A stretch of DNA of 12,018 nucleotides from Chrysochromulina tobinii (taxonomy: Eukaryota > Haptophyta > Prymnesiales > Chrysochromulinaceae): NCBI GenBank assembly GCA_001275005.1, contig JWZX01001628.1, positions 1-12,018 on the forward strand, given 5' to 3'. Positions 1 through 7,364 of the stretch are shown here, one piece after another. The notes below the pieces were generated by a model. It saw only the letters and a program-made list of their open reading frames with translations. It made no database searches and was not told the origin of the DNA. Position 1 is the first letter of the stretch. Every line of letters begins with the position of its first letter. Position numbers and translations under genes: made by a program.

Positions 1-687
1 TATGGCGGCGGCGGCGCGTATGGCGGCGGCGGCGCGTACGGCGCCGCTCACGCGCGCGACTCGCAGATCGAGTCGCAATTGGACAAGTGGGTGGCGGCCA
101 AGCGCGCCAAGGACTTCGCCACCGCCGACCGCCTCCGCGAAGAGCTACGAAAGATGGGCGTAGAGCCCGATCGCGCGCGTCCCAATGTCCCATCGAGCAT
201 GTCGGGTGGCGGTGGCGGTGGCGGTGGCGGTTACGACCGCGGCGCGCCGCGCGGCTGGGACTACCCGCCGTCGCACGGATACGACTACCCACCGCCGCAC
301 CACGCCCCGCCCCCGCCCTATGGTGCCCATTACGGCGCGCCCGCGCCCTTCGGCGGGTATGCGCGGGGTCCGCCGCCGCCGCAGTATGGCGCCCACTATG
401 GCGCTCCCGCTCCCTATTATGATCCGTATGCCCAGCCACCGCCCGCGGCCCATCAGGCCTACCCGCCGCAGTACCCGCCGCCTCGGGGCGGCGGCGGCCA
501 TCTCGACCCCCATACGGAGAGGCAGCTTGACCAGTGGGTGGCGGCCAAGCGCGCCAAGGACTTTGGCACCGCCGACCGCCTCCGCGACGAGCTACGAAAG
601 ATGGGCGTTGAGCCGGACGACGCGCGTCCCTCGGGCGGTTACGGAGGCGGCGGCGGCGGCCCGGCGAAGCGAACGCGCATGTATTGA
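1..687 (+). CDS. Gly/Pro/Tyr-rich protein with two CysRS-tail-like helical motifs (5' partial)
   Basis: The frame is open from the first base of the window and ends at TGA 685-687, so the N-terminus lies upstream and at least 228 residues are visible. It starts with Gly-Ala-Tyr repeats, then a 36-residue motif (window residues about 26-61), a Gly run, a long Pro/Tyr/His-rich linker holding YGAHYGAPAP twice, a second copy of the motif (residues about 175-210), and a basic end, AKRTRMY. The motif has the pattern W-x3-KRAKDF-x-TADRLR-x-ELRKMGVEPD. This resembles the C-terminal helical segment of cysteinyl-tRNA synthetases (AR..KDFA.AD.IRDEL...GI), which suggests tRNA or RNA contact. The low-complexity linker is typical of RNA-granule or condensate-forming proteins. 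No catalytic domain is visible, so it is not a CysRS. An RNA-binding role is inference; the frame itself is secure. Confidence 0.8.
   Translation, partial: YGGGGAYGGGGAYGAAHARDSQIESQLDKWVAAKRAKDFATADRLREELRKMGVEPDRARPNVPSSMSGGGGGGGGGYDRGAPRGWDYPPSHGYDYPPPHHAPPPPYGAHYGAPAPFGGYARGPPPPQYGAHYGAPAPYYDPYAQPPPAAHQAYPPQYPPPRGGGGHLDPHTERQLDQWVAAKRAKDFGTADRLRDELRKMGVEPDDARPSGGYGGGGGGPAKRTRMY
76..630 (+). repeat. Two 108-bp copies (76-183 and 523-630) of a coding motif
   Basis: The two copies are nearly identical in DNA and protein. They differ mainly at third positions and at a few codons (Lys/Gln, Ala/Gly, Glu/Asp, Arg/Asp). They are separated by about 340 bp of Gly-rich then Pro/Tyr-rich code. The likeness points to internal duplication followed by selection on the helix. 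More copies could lie upstream of the window. An 18-bp unit encoding YGGGGA is also repeated in tandem at 1-36. Confidence 0.85.
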
Positions 688-1408
688 GAAGGATGAGGAG
701 GAGGATGACGATATGACGTGGCCGGCGCCGGGGGAGGGGGGGGGGATGAGTGGCGCGTCGCACATTGACGGTGCGAATCCCATCGGACGCGTCAAGAACG
801 GCAACGGGCAACTCTCGACAGAGCGACAGGACCGCATGATGGTTGATGCGTGGTCCGTGGACCGTGACGCGACGTCGAGTTTTTGTGTGTTCGCGCTCCC
901 TGCTATCTTTCATAGTCGTACAGGTGCCGAGGTGCGTTCCCGGCTACAGCTGTGCGAGCGGGAGGAGAGGTCCACCGTCCAGGGTCCGCGGCCGGGTATC
1001 ACGGCCCCCGGCACAGATACCGAAATTCCCGATCAATTGTTCCCGATCCCGCGCTCAAGCTGTAGCGAGACGCGAAGAAAAAGGATTTATACGGCGGACA
1101 GCCGAGACCCCGACGGAGCCGGCGCGAGCGCCTGTAGGGTGTATGCCGCGGCCGGACCCGCGCAGACTCCGGACGAACGCGAACCAATGACGCGAACGTC
1201 GGCGGCCTCGCCGGGCGGCAGCCCTGGCCAACACGCGCCGCATCCCATTGGCGCTCTCCGACCGGACACGTGCGACGCGTCACGCAAACCTCTCCGTGTC
1301 GAGAGCACCCTGCGTCGATCTCACTCGATCTCACGCAGCACATGCCGCGCTCATTCACAGCGCCTCTCAAGCTGTCCTCTCTCTCTCTCTCTAGAACTCG
1401 ATCTCTCC
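688..1408. other. Intergenic region between convergent genes
   Basis: This 721-bp stretch lies between the stop of the first gene and the stop of the minus-strand gene. I see no credible gene: the open frames are GC-rich shadows with no domain. It holds a purine-rich segment just after the first stop, a G-rich run at 729-745 that could form a G-quadruplex, and a CT microsatellite near its end. No tRNA fold was recognised. Confidence 0.6.
1377..1392. repeat. CT dinucleotide microsatellite and nearby duplicated stop-codon segment
   Basis: An almost pure CT run is followed by CTAGAACTCGA at 1391-1401, which recurs at 1409-1419. On the minus strand the second copy is the terminal FEF-stop of the minus-strand gene. 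The first copy is a duplicated decoy of that end in the 3' untranslated region. It looks like replication slippage. Confidence 0.6.
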
Positions 1409-2234
1409 CTAGAACTCGAACTCGTCGTCATTCTCAGCGAAGCCGCGGTTGGTGCCTGCCCGGCTGACAAACGGCATCTGCGATATACGTAGACGACGCT
1501 CATCAGAGGTCATCAGAGGTCATCTGAGGTCATCAGTGGCAATCATCATCATGAGGTCTCGTCACCTGCGCGTAGAGCAGCCGGCCGAGGATGCGCCAGC
1601 CGGCGGGCACCTCTGCGATCCATCGGATCTGCACTCGGCCCTCCTCGTCGCCGAAGGCGTAGAACGCCTGGTTGTCGAACTCGCGCCGGTCAAGAGTCGC
1701 GACGTCTCCGCGGTCGATGAGCGCAATCACCTCGTGCTCGCTGCGGTCGGGAAACTCGATCCCGAGGGCCGTGCTGGCACAGACGACCCCGACTGTGTCG
1801 GGATGGCTGTCGAGCAGGGCCGAGCCAGGCAGGCAGACGACGCCCGACGAGCATGCCTCGCCTGTGAGCACGTGGTAGTTCCAGGTGCCCGGCGGCGGGA
1901 ATGGCAGCGGCTGCGGCCGGAGCAGGTCATCGGTGCTCAGGCCCGGGAAGAAGCCGGCGAGGCAAACGAGCGCGGGAGCCGAATCTTTGGATACCGTCGA
2001 GAGTGGCATGAAGCGGTAGCCCGTGCTGTGTGATCCCTCCGGCCGTGGCGACCTGAGCGTGTTCGCAATGGTCTGCGAGAGGCCGCCCTTTTCGGGGTTA
2101 TACGTCGTCGGGTCGATATCAAACACGTTCATGGCGGGTGTAGCGGCTCTACGTGCTGCCGCGGCTTGCGTGCAGACGGGTGTGCTGCCGTCCAGCACGA
2201 GCGCGAGCAGCGAGCAGGCGGCGAGCGACAGCAT
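1409..2234 (-). CDS. Secreted or plastid-targeted conserved-looking protein of unknown function, two exons
   Basis: Proposed CDS is complement(join(1409..1477,1566..2234)), 245 residues. Exon 1 starts at ATG 2234-2232, because the sequence from there reads as a signal peptide (MLSLAACSLLALVL) followed by an Ala/Arg-rich segment that could be a plastid transit peptide. The frame is open further upstream, but that part overlaps the divergent zinc-finger gene. Exon 1 ends ...LLYAQ at CAG|GTGACG; after an 88-bp repeat-rich intron, TCGCAG|ATG opens a 23-codon exon ending ENDDEFEF and TAG. Unspliced, the frame would end in the repeat-encoded tail RPHDDDCH and TGA at 1533, which looks artificial. 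The mature part holds VGVVCASTALGIEFPDRSEH and WIAEVPAGWRILGRLLYAQ, which look like a compact folded domain. I do not recognise the family. The intron is inferred from the splice signals and from the sensible acidic C-terminus. Confidence 0.7.
1478..1565 (-). repeat. Repeat-built intron of the minus-strand gene
   Basis: In transcript sense the intron starts GTGACG and ends TCGCAG. Its middle is tandem copies of a 10-bp unit TGATGACCTC with small changes, at about 1499-1540 on the plus strand. The unit repeats CTGAT three times, matching the branch-point consensus CTRAY. The intron sits between codons (phase 0) after CAG. The same kind of repeat fills the introns of the gene at 4118-7364. Confidence 0.65.
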
Positions 2235-2421
2235 TGTAGATGGTTGGACCTCGCGCACGCTCGCTCGAGCGGAGAACGAAAACTGGGTCGTGTGAACAAA
2301 GTGAAGAGGCCTTTTGATGTTTGGGGACAGGGCACATTGGCCCACGCTGATCTTTTGCAGAGTTTTCTGTATCTGATGAATCGCATCGCAAAGCATGTTC
2401 CCAAATTTGGGTCGAGACCGA
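2235..2421. promoter_or_regulatory. Short divergent (bidirectional) promoter region
   Basis: This 187-bp gap separates the start of the minus-strand secreted protein from the start of the plus-strand zinc-finger gene, so both promoters must lie here or inside the genes. I see no clear TATA box. On the plus strand two short upstream frames precede the zinc-finger start: ATG 2317 to TGA 2376 and ATG 2376 to TGA 2438. An acceptor-like TCTTTTGCAG ends at 2360, so a leader intron is possible. Confidence 0.45.
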
Positions 2422-3732
2422 ATGGCGTACTCCTGTGACCATGAGGGCTGCGGCAAGCGCTTCACGCGGTCGGACAAGCTCACGGCGCACAAGCGCTCGC
2501 ACACGGGCGACCAGCCGTACGCCTGTGACCATGAGGACTGCAGCAAGCGCTTCTCGCAGTCGGGCAACCTCACGGCACACAAGCGCACACACACGGGCGA
2601 CCAGCCCTACGCCTGCGAGCATGAGGATTGCGGCAAGCGCTTCTCAGTGTCGAGCAGCCTCGCGGCGCACAAGCGCACACACACTGGCGACCAGCCGTTC
2701 GCCTGCGAGCACGAGGGCTGCGGCAAGCGCTTCTCGCAGTCGGGCAACCTCACGGCACACAAGCGCACACACACTGGCGAGCGGCCGTACGCCTGCGAGC
2801 ACGACGGCTGCGGCAAGCGCTTCACGCAGTCGGGCGACCTCACGAAGCACAAGCGCACACACACGGGCGACCAGCCGTTCGCCTGCGAGCACGAGGGCTG
2901 CGGCAAGCGCTTCACGCAGTCGGGCAACCTCACGGATCACAAGCGCACACACACTGGCGAGCGGCCGTACGCCTGCAACCACGAGGGCTGCGGCAAGCGC
3001 TTCTCGCGGTCGCACCACCTCAAGAAACATATGCGCACAAGCTCGCATGGCCAGTGCAGCCACAATGCGCCGGAGCACCTGTGTGACGACCTCGAGTGCG
3101 TCCAGCGGCGGGACATGCGCCGTCAGCTCGCCGTGGACTTTGGCCTGCAAAGAATCCACTCGCAAGCAGCACGCCCAGCGCCTGCCGTGCTCCCATCAAC
3201 GCCGCAGCGCTCGGGTGGCAGCAGCCGCAAGCGCCCTCAAGAGGCCGAGGACTGGTACGAGGACGAGGAGGGCATGCAGCTTGCTGTGGCCCTGTCGGCC
3301 TCCGTCACAGAGGCGGGCCTTCCCTATGAAAGGCGACAGTGGCTGGCCGGCCGGCCGGCTCACATGCAAGGCGCTTCTTCCAGCTTCGACATGGAACATA
3401 CAGGCAACAACGACGAGTTGGATGAGGTGGAGTTGGAGGTGGAATTGGAGGAAGAGGGTCCTTGCTTCGGCTGCTGCTTGGGCGGGGAAGTGACCTTGAT
3501 CGGCACGGCGCGCGATCGACCAGACCCGTCCGAACCCGACGGCGGGTGGGGATACACCCCATGCTGCGGGCAGGCGGCGCACTTTGACTGCCTCGGGCGA
3601 TGGCTCACCCCGGACGATCCAGAGCGCGGCAGGCTGGTGGAGTCGACGCGCGGGCCGGTGGCCATCGAGCTCAAGTGCCCGTTTTGCAAGAAGGCGCTCT
3701 CCCGCTCGCGCACGCGCATGCTGAGGGCCTAA
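2422..3732 (+). CDS. C2H2 zinc-finger protein with seven fingers and a C-terminal RING-like domain
   Basis: 436 residues from ATG 2422 (MAYSCDHEGC), chosen because it opens directly into finger 1; an in-frame ATG at 2395 would add nine residues. Seven fingers of the TFIIIA type, C-x4-C-x12-H-x3-H with TGDQP or TGERP linkers, occupy residues about 3-209; the last has H-x4-H. Helix residues read RSDKLTA, QSGNLTA, VSSSLAA, QSGNLTA, QSGDLTK, QSGNLTD and RSHHLKK, so sequence-specific DNA binding is expected. After a basic/acidic middle with a DELDEVELEVELEEE stretch comes a second zinc site: CFGC at 348-351, CCG at 381-383, then H-x2-C-L-x2-W and CPFC at 419-422. This spacing resembles a RING-variant ubiquitin-ligase domain with a long insertion. 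The protein is probably nuclear. It could be a transcription factor that recruits ubiquitin machinery, which is inference. The finger calls are certain; the RING-like call is moderate. Confidence 0.9.
   Translation: MAYSCDHEGCGKRFTRSDKLTAHKRSHTGDQPYACDHEDCSKRFSQSGNLTAHKRTHTGDQPYACEHEDCGKRFSVSSSLAAHKRTHTGDQPFACEHEGCGKRFSQSGNLTAHKRTHTGERPYACEHDGCGKRFTQSGDLTKHKRTHTGDQPFACEHEGCGKRFTQSGNLTDHKRTHTGERPYACNHEGCGKRFSRSHHLKKHMRTSSHGQCSHNAPEHLCDDLECVQRRDMRRQLAVDFGLQRIHSQAARPAPAVLPSTPQRSGGSSRKRPQEAEDWYEDEEGMQLAVALSASVTEAGLPYERRQWLAGRPAHMQGASSSFDMEHTGNNDELDEVELEVELEEEGPCFGCCLGGEVTLIGTARDRPDPSEPDGGWGYTPCCGQAAHFDCLGRWLTPDDPERGRLVESTRGPVAIELKCPFCKKALSRSRTRMLRA
2428..3048 (+). repeat. 90-bp tandem array encoding seven zinc fingers
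   Basis: Units begin at 2428, 2518, 2608, 2698, 2788, 2878 and 2968, each encoding 30 residues. The central units are almost identical in DNA, including third positions, with differences concentrated at the DNA-contacting helix. This indicates recent unit duplication or gene conversion with diversification of specificity. Fingers 2 and 4 have the same helix. Confidence 0.92.
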
Positions 3733-3801
3733 AGCTAATCGCCTGCTGAGGGCCTAAAGCTAATCGCCGTTATGCTGCTGAGGGCCTAATCGCCGTTATG
3801 C
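3719..3801 (+). repeat. Three-copy tandem repeat that includes the zinc-finger gene's stop codon
   Basis: Copies start at 3719, 3744 and 3776 with the core TGCTGAGGGCCTAA followed by TAATCGCC or part of it. The first copy encodes the last three residues and the TAA stop (3730-3732). Copies 2 and 3 also carry GTTATGC. They look like slippage duplications of the gene end into the 3' region. Confidence 0.8.
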
Positions 3802-4117
3802 GCGAATCTTTTTGATCAATCTGCTGGCGAGTCGGTTTTGATAGTCGGCCTCGGTGCGCTTCGGCCGCTTGTCCCAAACAGAAGACCGGACCCTTGTTTC
3901 AGAGTACTCGAACCCCCCAATTCACACATGTTCACACACACAACCAGAGGGCACAGAAAGGGCAAACATGGCCTAGCTCCGGCTTCGCGACGAGTCCGCC
4001 CGTCTCCTCTGCAATGGCCTTCCAGCCGTTCGCGTTCCAGCCGCGTCGCGGCAAGCTCGACTGGCGCAGCCTCTCGAAGCTCGTTCTCTCTTGAATAAAA
4101 AAGGGACACGAAGTGTC
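3802..4117 (+). other. Intergenic or 5' leader region of the GHKL-RING gene
   Basis: This stretch joins the zinc-finger gene's repeat-rich 3' end to the start of the next gene on the same strand. Apart from the small frame at 4014-4094 and an AATAAA at 4094-4099, I see no gene or RNA structure. AATAAA could be a polyadenylation signal of the upstream transcript, but this lineage may not use that signal. Confidence 0.4.
4014..4094 (+). pseudogene. 26-residue frame resembling the N-terminus of DZIP1-type proteins
   Basis: The frame starts at ATG 4014, stops at TGA 4092-4094, and encodes FAFQPRRGKLDWRSLSKL in its middle. The pattern F-x-F-x-P-R-x3-(I/L/V)-DWR-x-(L/I) followed by a Leu/Asp helix is what I know from the N-terminus of DZIP1 (a cilium-related zinc-finger protein). 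The match stops after about 20 residues, and no continuation is seen in the other frames. It could be a gene relic, a translated upstream frame in the leader of the GHKL-RING gene (its stop is 23 bases before that ATG), or chance. The identity is tentative. Confidence 0.3.
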
Positions 4118-7100
4118 ATGCAAATGCAGAGCACCTTCGGCGCTCGTGCTGCTCCCCCTGCCAAAACGACGATCGCCCTCTCATTGACCGAGGACTACGC
4201 ACCACAGTGGGGCGTGTGGGAGGGCGTGCGAGAGCTCGTCCAGAACTGGCACGACGGCTGCCTGCGCGGCAACGGCCGAGTCGAGTGGGTGCGCAACGAC
4301 GCAAACGATCATGTTGCACGGATTGGAAGCGTCGTCGTCGGCTCGCTGACCTACAATGCCGCAGAGCAGCAGCTCGTGCTCGTGAACCGTGACGTAGGCC
4401 TGGCTCGGCGCGTGCTGCTTCTCGGCTCCTCGCACAAGGCCGACTCGCAGGAGGCCATCGGCCAGTTTGGCGAGGGAATGAAGGTAGGCACCCTCGCACT
4501 GCTTCGCGAGGGCCGGCAGGTGGACATGTGCACGCGCGACGAGCACTGGCACTGGTGCCGGCGCGTGGACGCGAGCTTCGGCGTGCGCGTGCTCACCGTC
4601 GAGGTGCAGCCGCGTGGGTCGGTCGAGGGCGCACTGCTCGTAGAGGAGGACGATGACCAGGACGTGCCACGGCAGCAGCGGCAGCAGCAACGGCTGACGG
4701 CCGCACTCGGCGAGGCCGACACGAGCACGCTCGTCTCATCCCTCACGGCGCCCGAGTGGGAGCAGTTTTGCACGCGCTTCCTCTTCCTCACGCCGCCGAC
4801 GGACTCGTTTAGTAGCTCCGAGCTTGGTGAGATATTGGCTTCTGATGGCTTCTGATGGCTTCTGATGGCTTCTGATAGTTTCCTCTGATATTGGCCTCTG
4901 AGTGCGCTTCTGATTGGCCTGTTCGTCAGGCGAGCTGCTCCTCGACCCTCAGCACATGGGCCAGCTCTTCGTCAAAGGCGTGTGGGTCACGAACGGCAAG
5001 CAAGACCATAACCTTGGCAGCGGGCTCAACCTCTACCACATGCGCCTCGATCGCGACCGGCGCGCTGTCGTGCACAGCTCGGACCTCGAGTCGCAGGCAG
5101 CCGCACTCTGGGTGCGTGCGATCGACGCGCGCCCCGAGCTCGCACAGCGACTGTACAAGCTGCTTGCGACGGAAGCGCCCGGGGCGGACGTGCGACGTGT
5201 GGCCGAGTTCATCTCCCCTGGCGAGCGGCCTCGGGCCGTTGAAGCGATCGCACTCGAGTTTTTGCAGACGATGGGGCATGAGGCCGTTCCGGTCGCGCAG
5301 GTGCACCGATGGCCACGTAATGGCCACGGATGGCCTCTGATGGGCATATGATGGGCACTGATGACGACTGGTCGTCTCTACTGATCTCCACGGGTTGCGA
5401 CGGATTGCGCAACCATGATGATCACTGATGGCCATAATGATCACTGATGGCCATGATGATCACTGATGGCCGCGCCTGTTGCGACTGTACAACCTGCGCG
5501 CAGGGCACGTGCCTGCGTCTGATCGCCAACCTTGAGCAGCGGCTGCAGAAGCGGGTGATCGTCGTGGGCAGCCAGCTGCTCTCTATCCTCCAACAATCGA
5601 ATCGCATCCCGTCCCTCGACATCCTCAAGGCGCAGGAGGAGGCGCAGGCGGCCGCAGCGCACGAAGCGCCCGTCGCTTGGACTGCGATCGGCGAGGAGGG
5701 CGCGGCGATTGCGCGCCGATGCGCTGCCATCCTCTGTGCAGCCGGTGCCACTCACTTTGAGCTCGGCTTGATCGACCTGGTCGCAGGCGAGGTCGATCCA
5801 GAGGCGGAGCGTGCGAGGGCGCAGGAGCAGCACGAGGGGCCGAGCACGACCGCTGCGCTGCTTGAGGGCATGGCTGGGATGCCGCCGCGCCCACCGCCGC
5901 GCATTCGCGTGCCGTTGAGCTGCTTTGATCTGGAGGCTGTGCACGCGCAGCTTGCAGGCGGCTGCCTCTTTGCAACCAGCACTGCCACCGCCAGCGCCAT
6001 CAGCACCGCCGCCGGTACCGCCACCAGCACCGCCGCCGGGACCGCGGCCGAGACCGCCGCCGGGGGAACCTGTGCCTGTCGAGATGTGGTCCTCCTCCGA
6101 CGGATCTGCCAATCGCGGGATCACATCTCGACGGATCTGCCAATCCTCCGACGGATCTGCCAATCGCGGGAGTGGTGCCCACCTGCCTCGGGTCCCAGAG
6201 CAGAGCAGCCGGGCATCAGGCCTCTGCTCTCGCCGACCGCTGCCTCGCCCTCATCGCTACTCTTGGGCGGTAGTAGCCGTGAAATCTCGTCACGCAGCTC
6301 CGAGGCGCTGCTCAACCGCGCTCTTGCGGTGCTGCTGAACGGATGGACAGGTGCAGGTATCTCGACAGATATCAAAGCAGATGCCCACGCAGATGCCAAG
6401 GAGTCCCCTGCTACTCTGGTGCTCACGGAGGCAGCGCGACGGGAGCTGCTGCTTCGGCGCGAACTGCATGCGCAGGAGCAGTGCTCCAAGGCGCAGCGCG
6501 AGGAGCATGCCGACGAGGTACTGACCGCTCGCGACGCTGATGACCATAGATGGCCACTAATGTCCACTAATGACCACAACTGAGCATGAATGACCACTGA
6601 TGGCTCCTTGGGTGCCTCTTTCACAACAGGTGCGGGCTATCCAGAAGGAGCTGGACGCCCTGCGCTCCCAGCTTATGAAGATGGAGGTCGCGCAGATGAA
6701 CGAGCTCGAAAAGCAGAGGCTACGCGCGCAGGCGGACGCTGAGATGGTGGCTGCCCGTCGCCAGGTCGAAAGCGAGAAGTCGAATCTCGACCGGGAGCTC
6801 GCGCGAGCTCGCGCCGAGCTGCAAGCGCTCCAGGGAGATCTCTCGAGATGCCGGGAGGCCAAGGGAGCGGCCGAGGCGCGGCTCGACAAAGAGCGCGATG
6901 CGAACGCCACGTGGCAGGCGCGCCGGGATGAGCAGCTCAATGCGCTGCGCTCGAAGCTCATCAAGCGCACCGAGCAGATGCTCCAGATTGGGCTGAACCT
7001 CGACTCGGCCATCCACGCGCCGGTCAGGGCGGCGGTGGGCTCGTCCGGGGGGGCATCGTGCGAGACGACGGCAGCGGCGGCGGCTGCGGCGGTGGATGCA

Positions 7101-7364
7101 GGCGAGGGCAAAGCGGCGGCCGACGACGGCACGCCCACCGTTGAGGCACAGCTAAGCCTCGTGATGACGATCGCCAACGAGCTACGCGAGGAGCGCGATG
7201 CTCATCGGTGCTGCGTGTGCATGGTCACAGAGCGTAGCGCGCTGCTCCTGCCGTGCAAGCACGCGGTGCTGTGCCAGCCGTGCGCGGCGACCGTCAGGGG
7301 CAGCTCGGGCCGCTGCCCGCTGTGCAGGATGGGCATCGAGGATGTGATCCAGATCTTCTCTTAA
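4118..7364 (+). CDS. GHKL (Bergerat-fold) ATPase - coiled coil - RING finger protein, four exons
   Basis: Proposed CDS is join(4118..4826,4930..5300,5504..6517,6630..7364), 942 residues. N-terminal ATPase: N-box E39-L-V-Q-N43-W-H-D46; D92-V-G94 in place of DxGxG; G115-Q-F-G118-E-G-M-K122 as the ATP-lid glycine box; then HMGQLFVKGVWV and L276-DRDR, which fit the rest of this ATPase family. Next come a helical region, an Ala/Pro/Thr-rich linker, a long coiled coil (about 640-825), and a C-terminal C3HC4 RING: C892/C895, C907/H909, C913/C916, C927/C930, close to the IAP/MUL1 type. ATP-dependent substrate handling coupled to ubiquitin transfer is inferred. Junctions: TTG|GTGAGA-CGTCAG|GC (phase 1), CAG|GTGCAC-GCGCAG|GG and GAG|GTACTG-CAACAG|GT (both phase 0); all keep the frame. 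The linker (about 6000-6200) may hide another intron. The start could also be ATG 4124. The domain calls are strong; exact exon borders need RNA. Confidence 0.82.
4827..4929 (+). repeat. Intron 1 of the GHKL-RING gene, built of TCTGATGGCT units
   Basis: This 103-bp intron runs from GTGAGA to CGTCAG. A 10-bp unit TCTGATGGCT repeats about four times from 4841, followed by two looser copies. CTGAT, a match to the branch-point consensus CTRAY, occurs six times. Removing the intron joins ...SSEL-G-ELLLDP in frame. Confidence 0.75.
5301..5503 (+). repeat. Intron 2 of the GHKL-RING gene, with a 21-bp tandem repeat
   Basis: This 203-bp intron runs from GTGCAC to GCGCAG. Near 5415-5472 the unit ATGATCACTGATGGCC with a short tail repeats three times. 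Earlier parts hold looser GATGGCCAC and TGATGGGC copies. CTGAT occurs six times. Both borders fall between codons. Confidence 0.75.
6098..6165 (+). repeat. Three copies of a 17-bp unit inside the linker of the GHKL-RING gene
   Basis: CGACGGATCTGCCAATC occurs at 6098, 6129 and 6149. The frame stays open through it and reads as RRICQSR-like code, which looks unlike the flanking protein. It may be an unrecognised intron ending at TCCCAG 6198, or a coding minisatellite. I could not find a good matching donor that keeps the frame. Confidence 0.6.
6518..6629 (+). repeat. Intron 3 of the GHKL-RING gene, with GATGACCA/GATGGCCA repeats
   Basis: This 112-bp intron runs from GTACTG to CAACAG. The interior is degenerate copies of a 10-11-bp unit, (T/A)(G/A)ATGRCCAC. 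It contains two CTGAT and two CTAAT, all matching CTRAY. Splicing fuses two halves of a continuous coiled coil (EEHADE to VRAIQKEL), which supports the junction. Confidence 0.75.

Noticed and set aside
185-1492. A 435-codon open frame on the plus strand
   Set aside because: It overlaps the first gene in another frame, is Arg/Thr-rich, contains no domain and runs through intergenic DNA; typical of GC-rich shadow frames.
1533-1565. C-terminal RPHDDDCH tail of the minus-strand protein
   Set aside because: It is encoded by the start of a repeat-filled intron with good splice sites, so it is probably not in the protein.
2428-3048. CRISPR-like array because of evenly spaced repeats
   Set aside because: The 90-bp units are entirely coding zinc fingers in a eukaryotic context.
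2435-3493. A 352-codon frame overlapping the zinc-finger gene, plus several minus-strand frames there
   Set aside because: Their repeated Ser/Ala/Thr/Arg pattern is the 90-bp finger array read out of frame.
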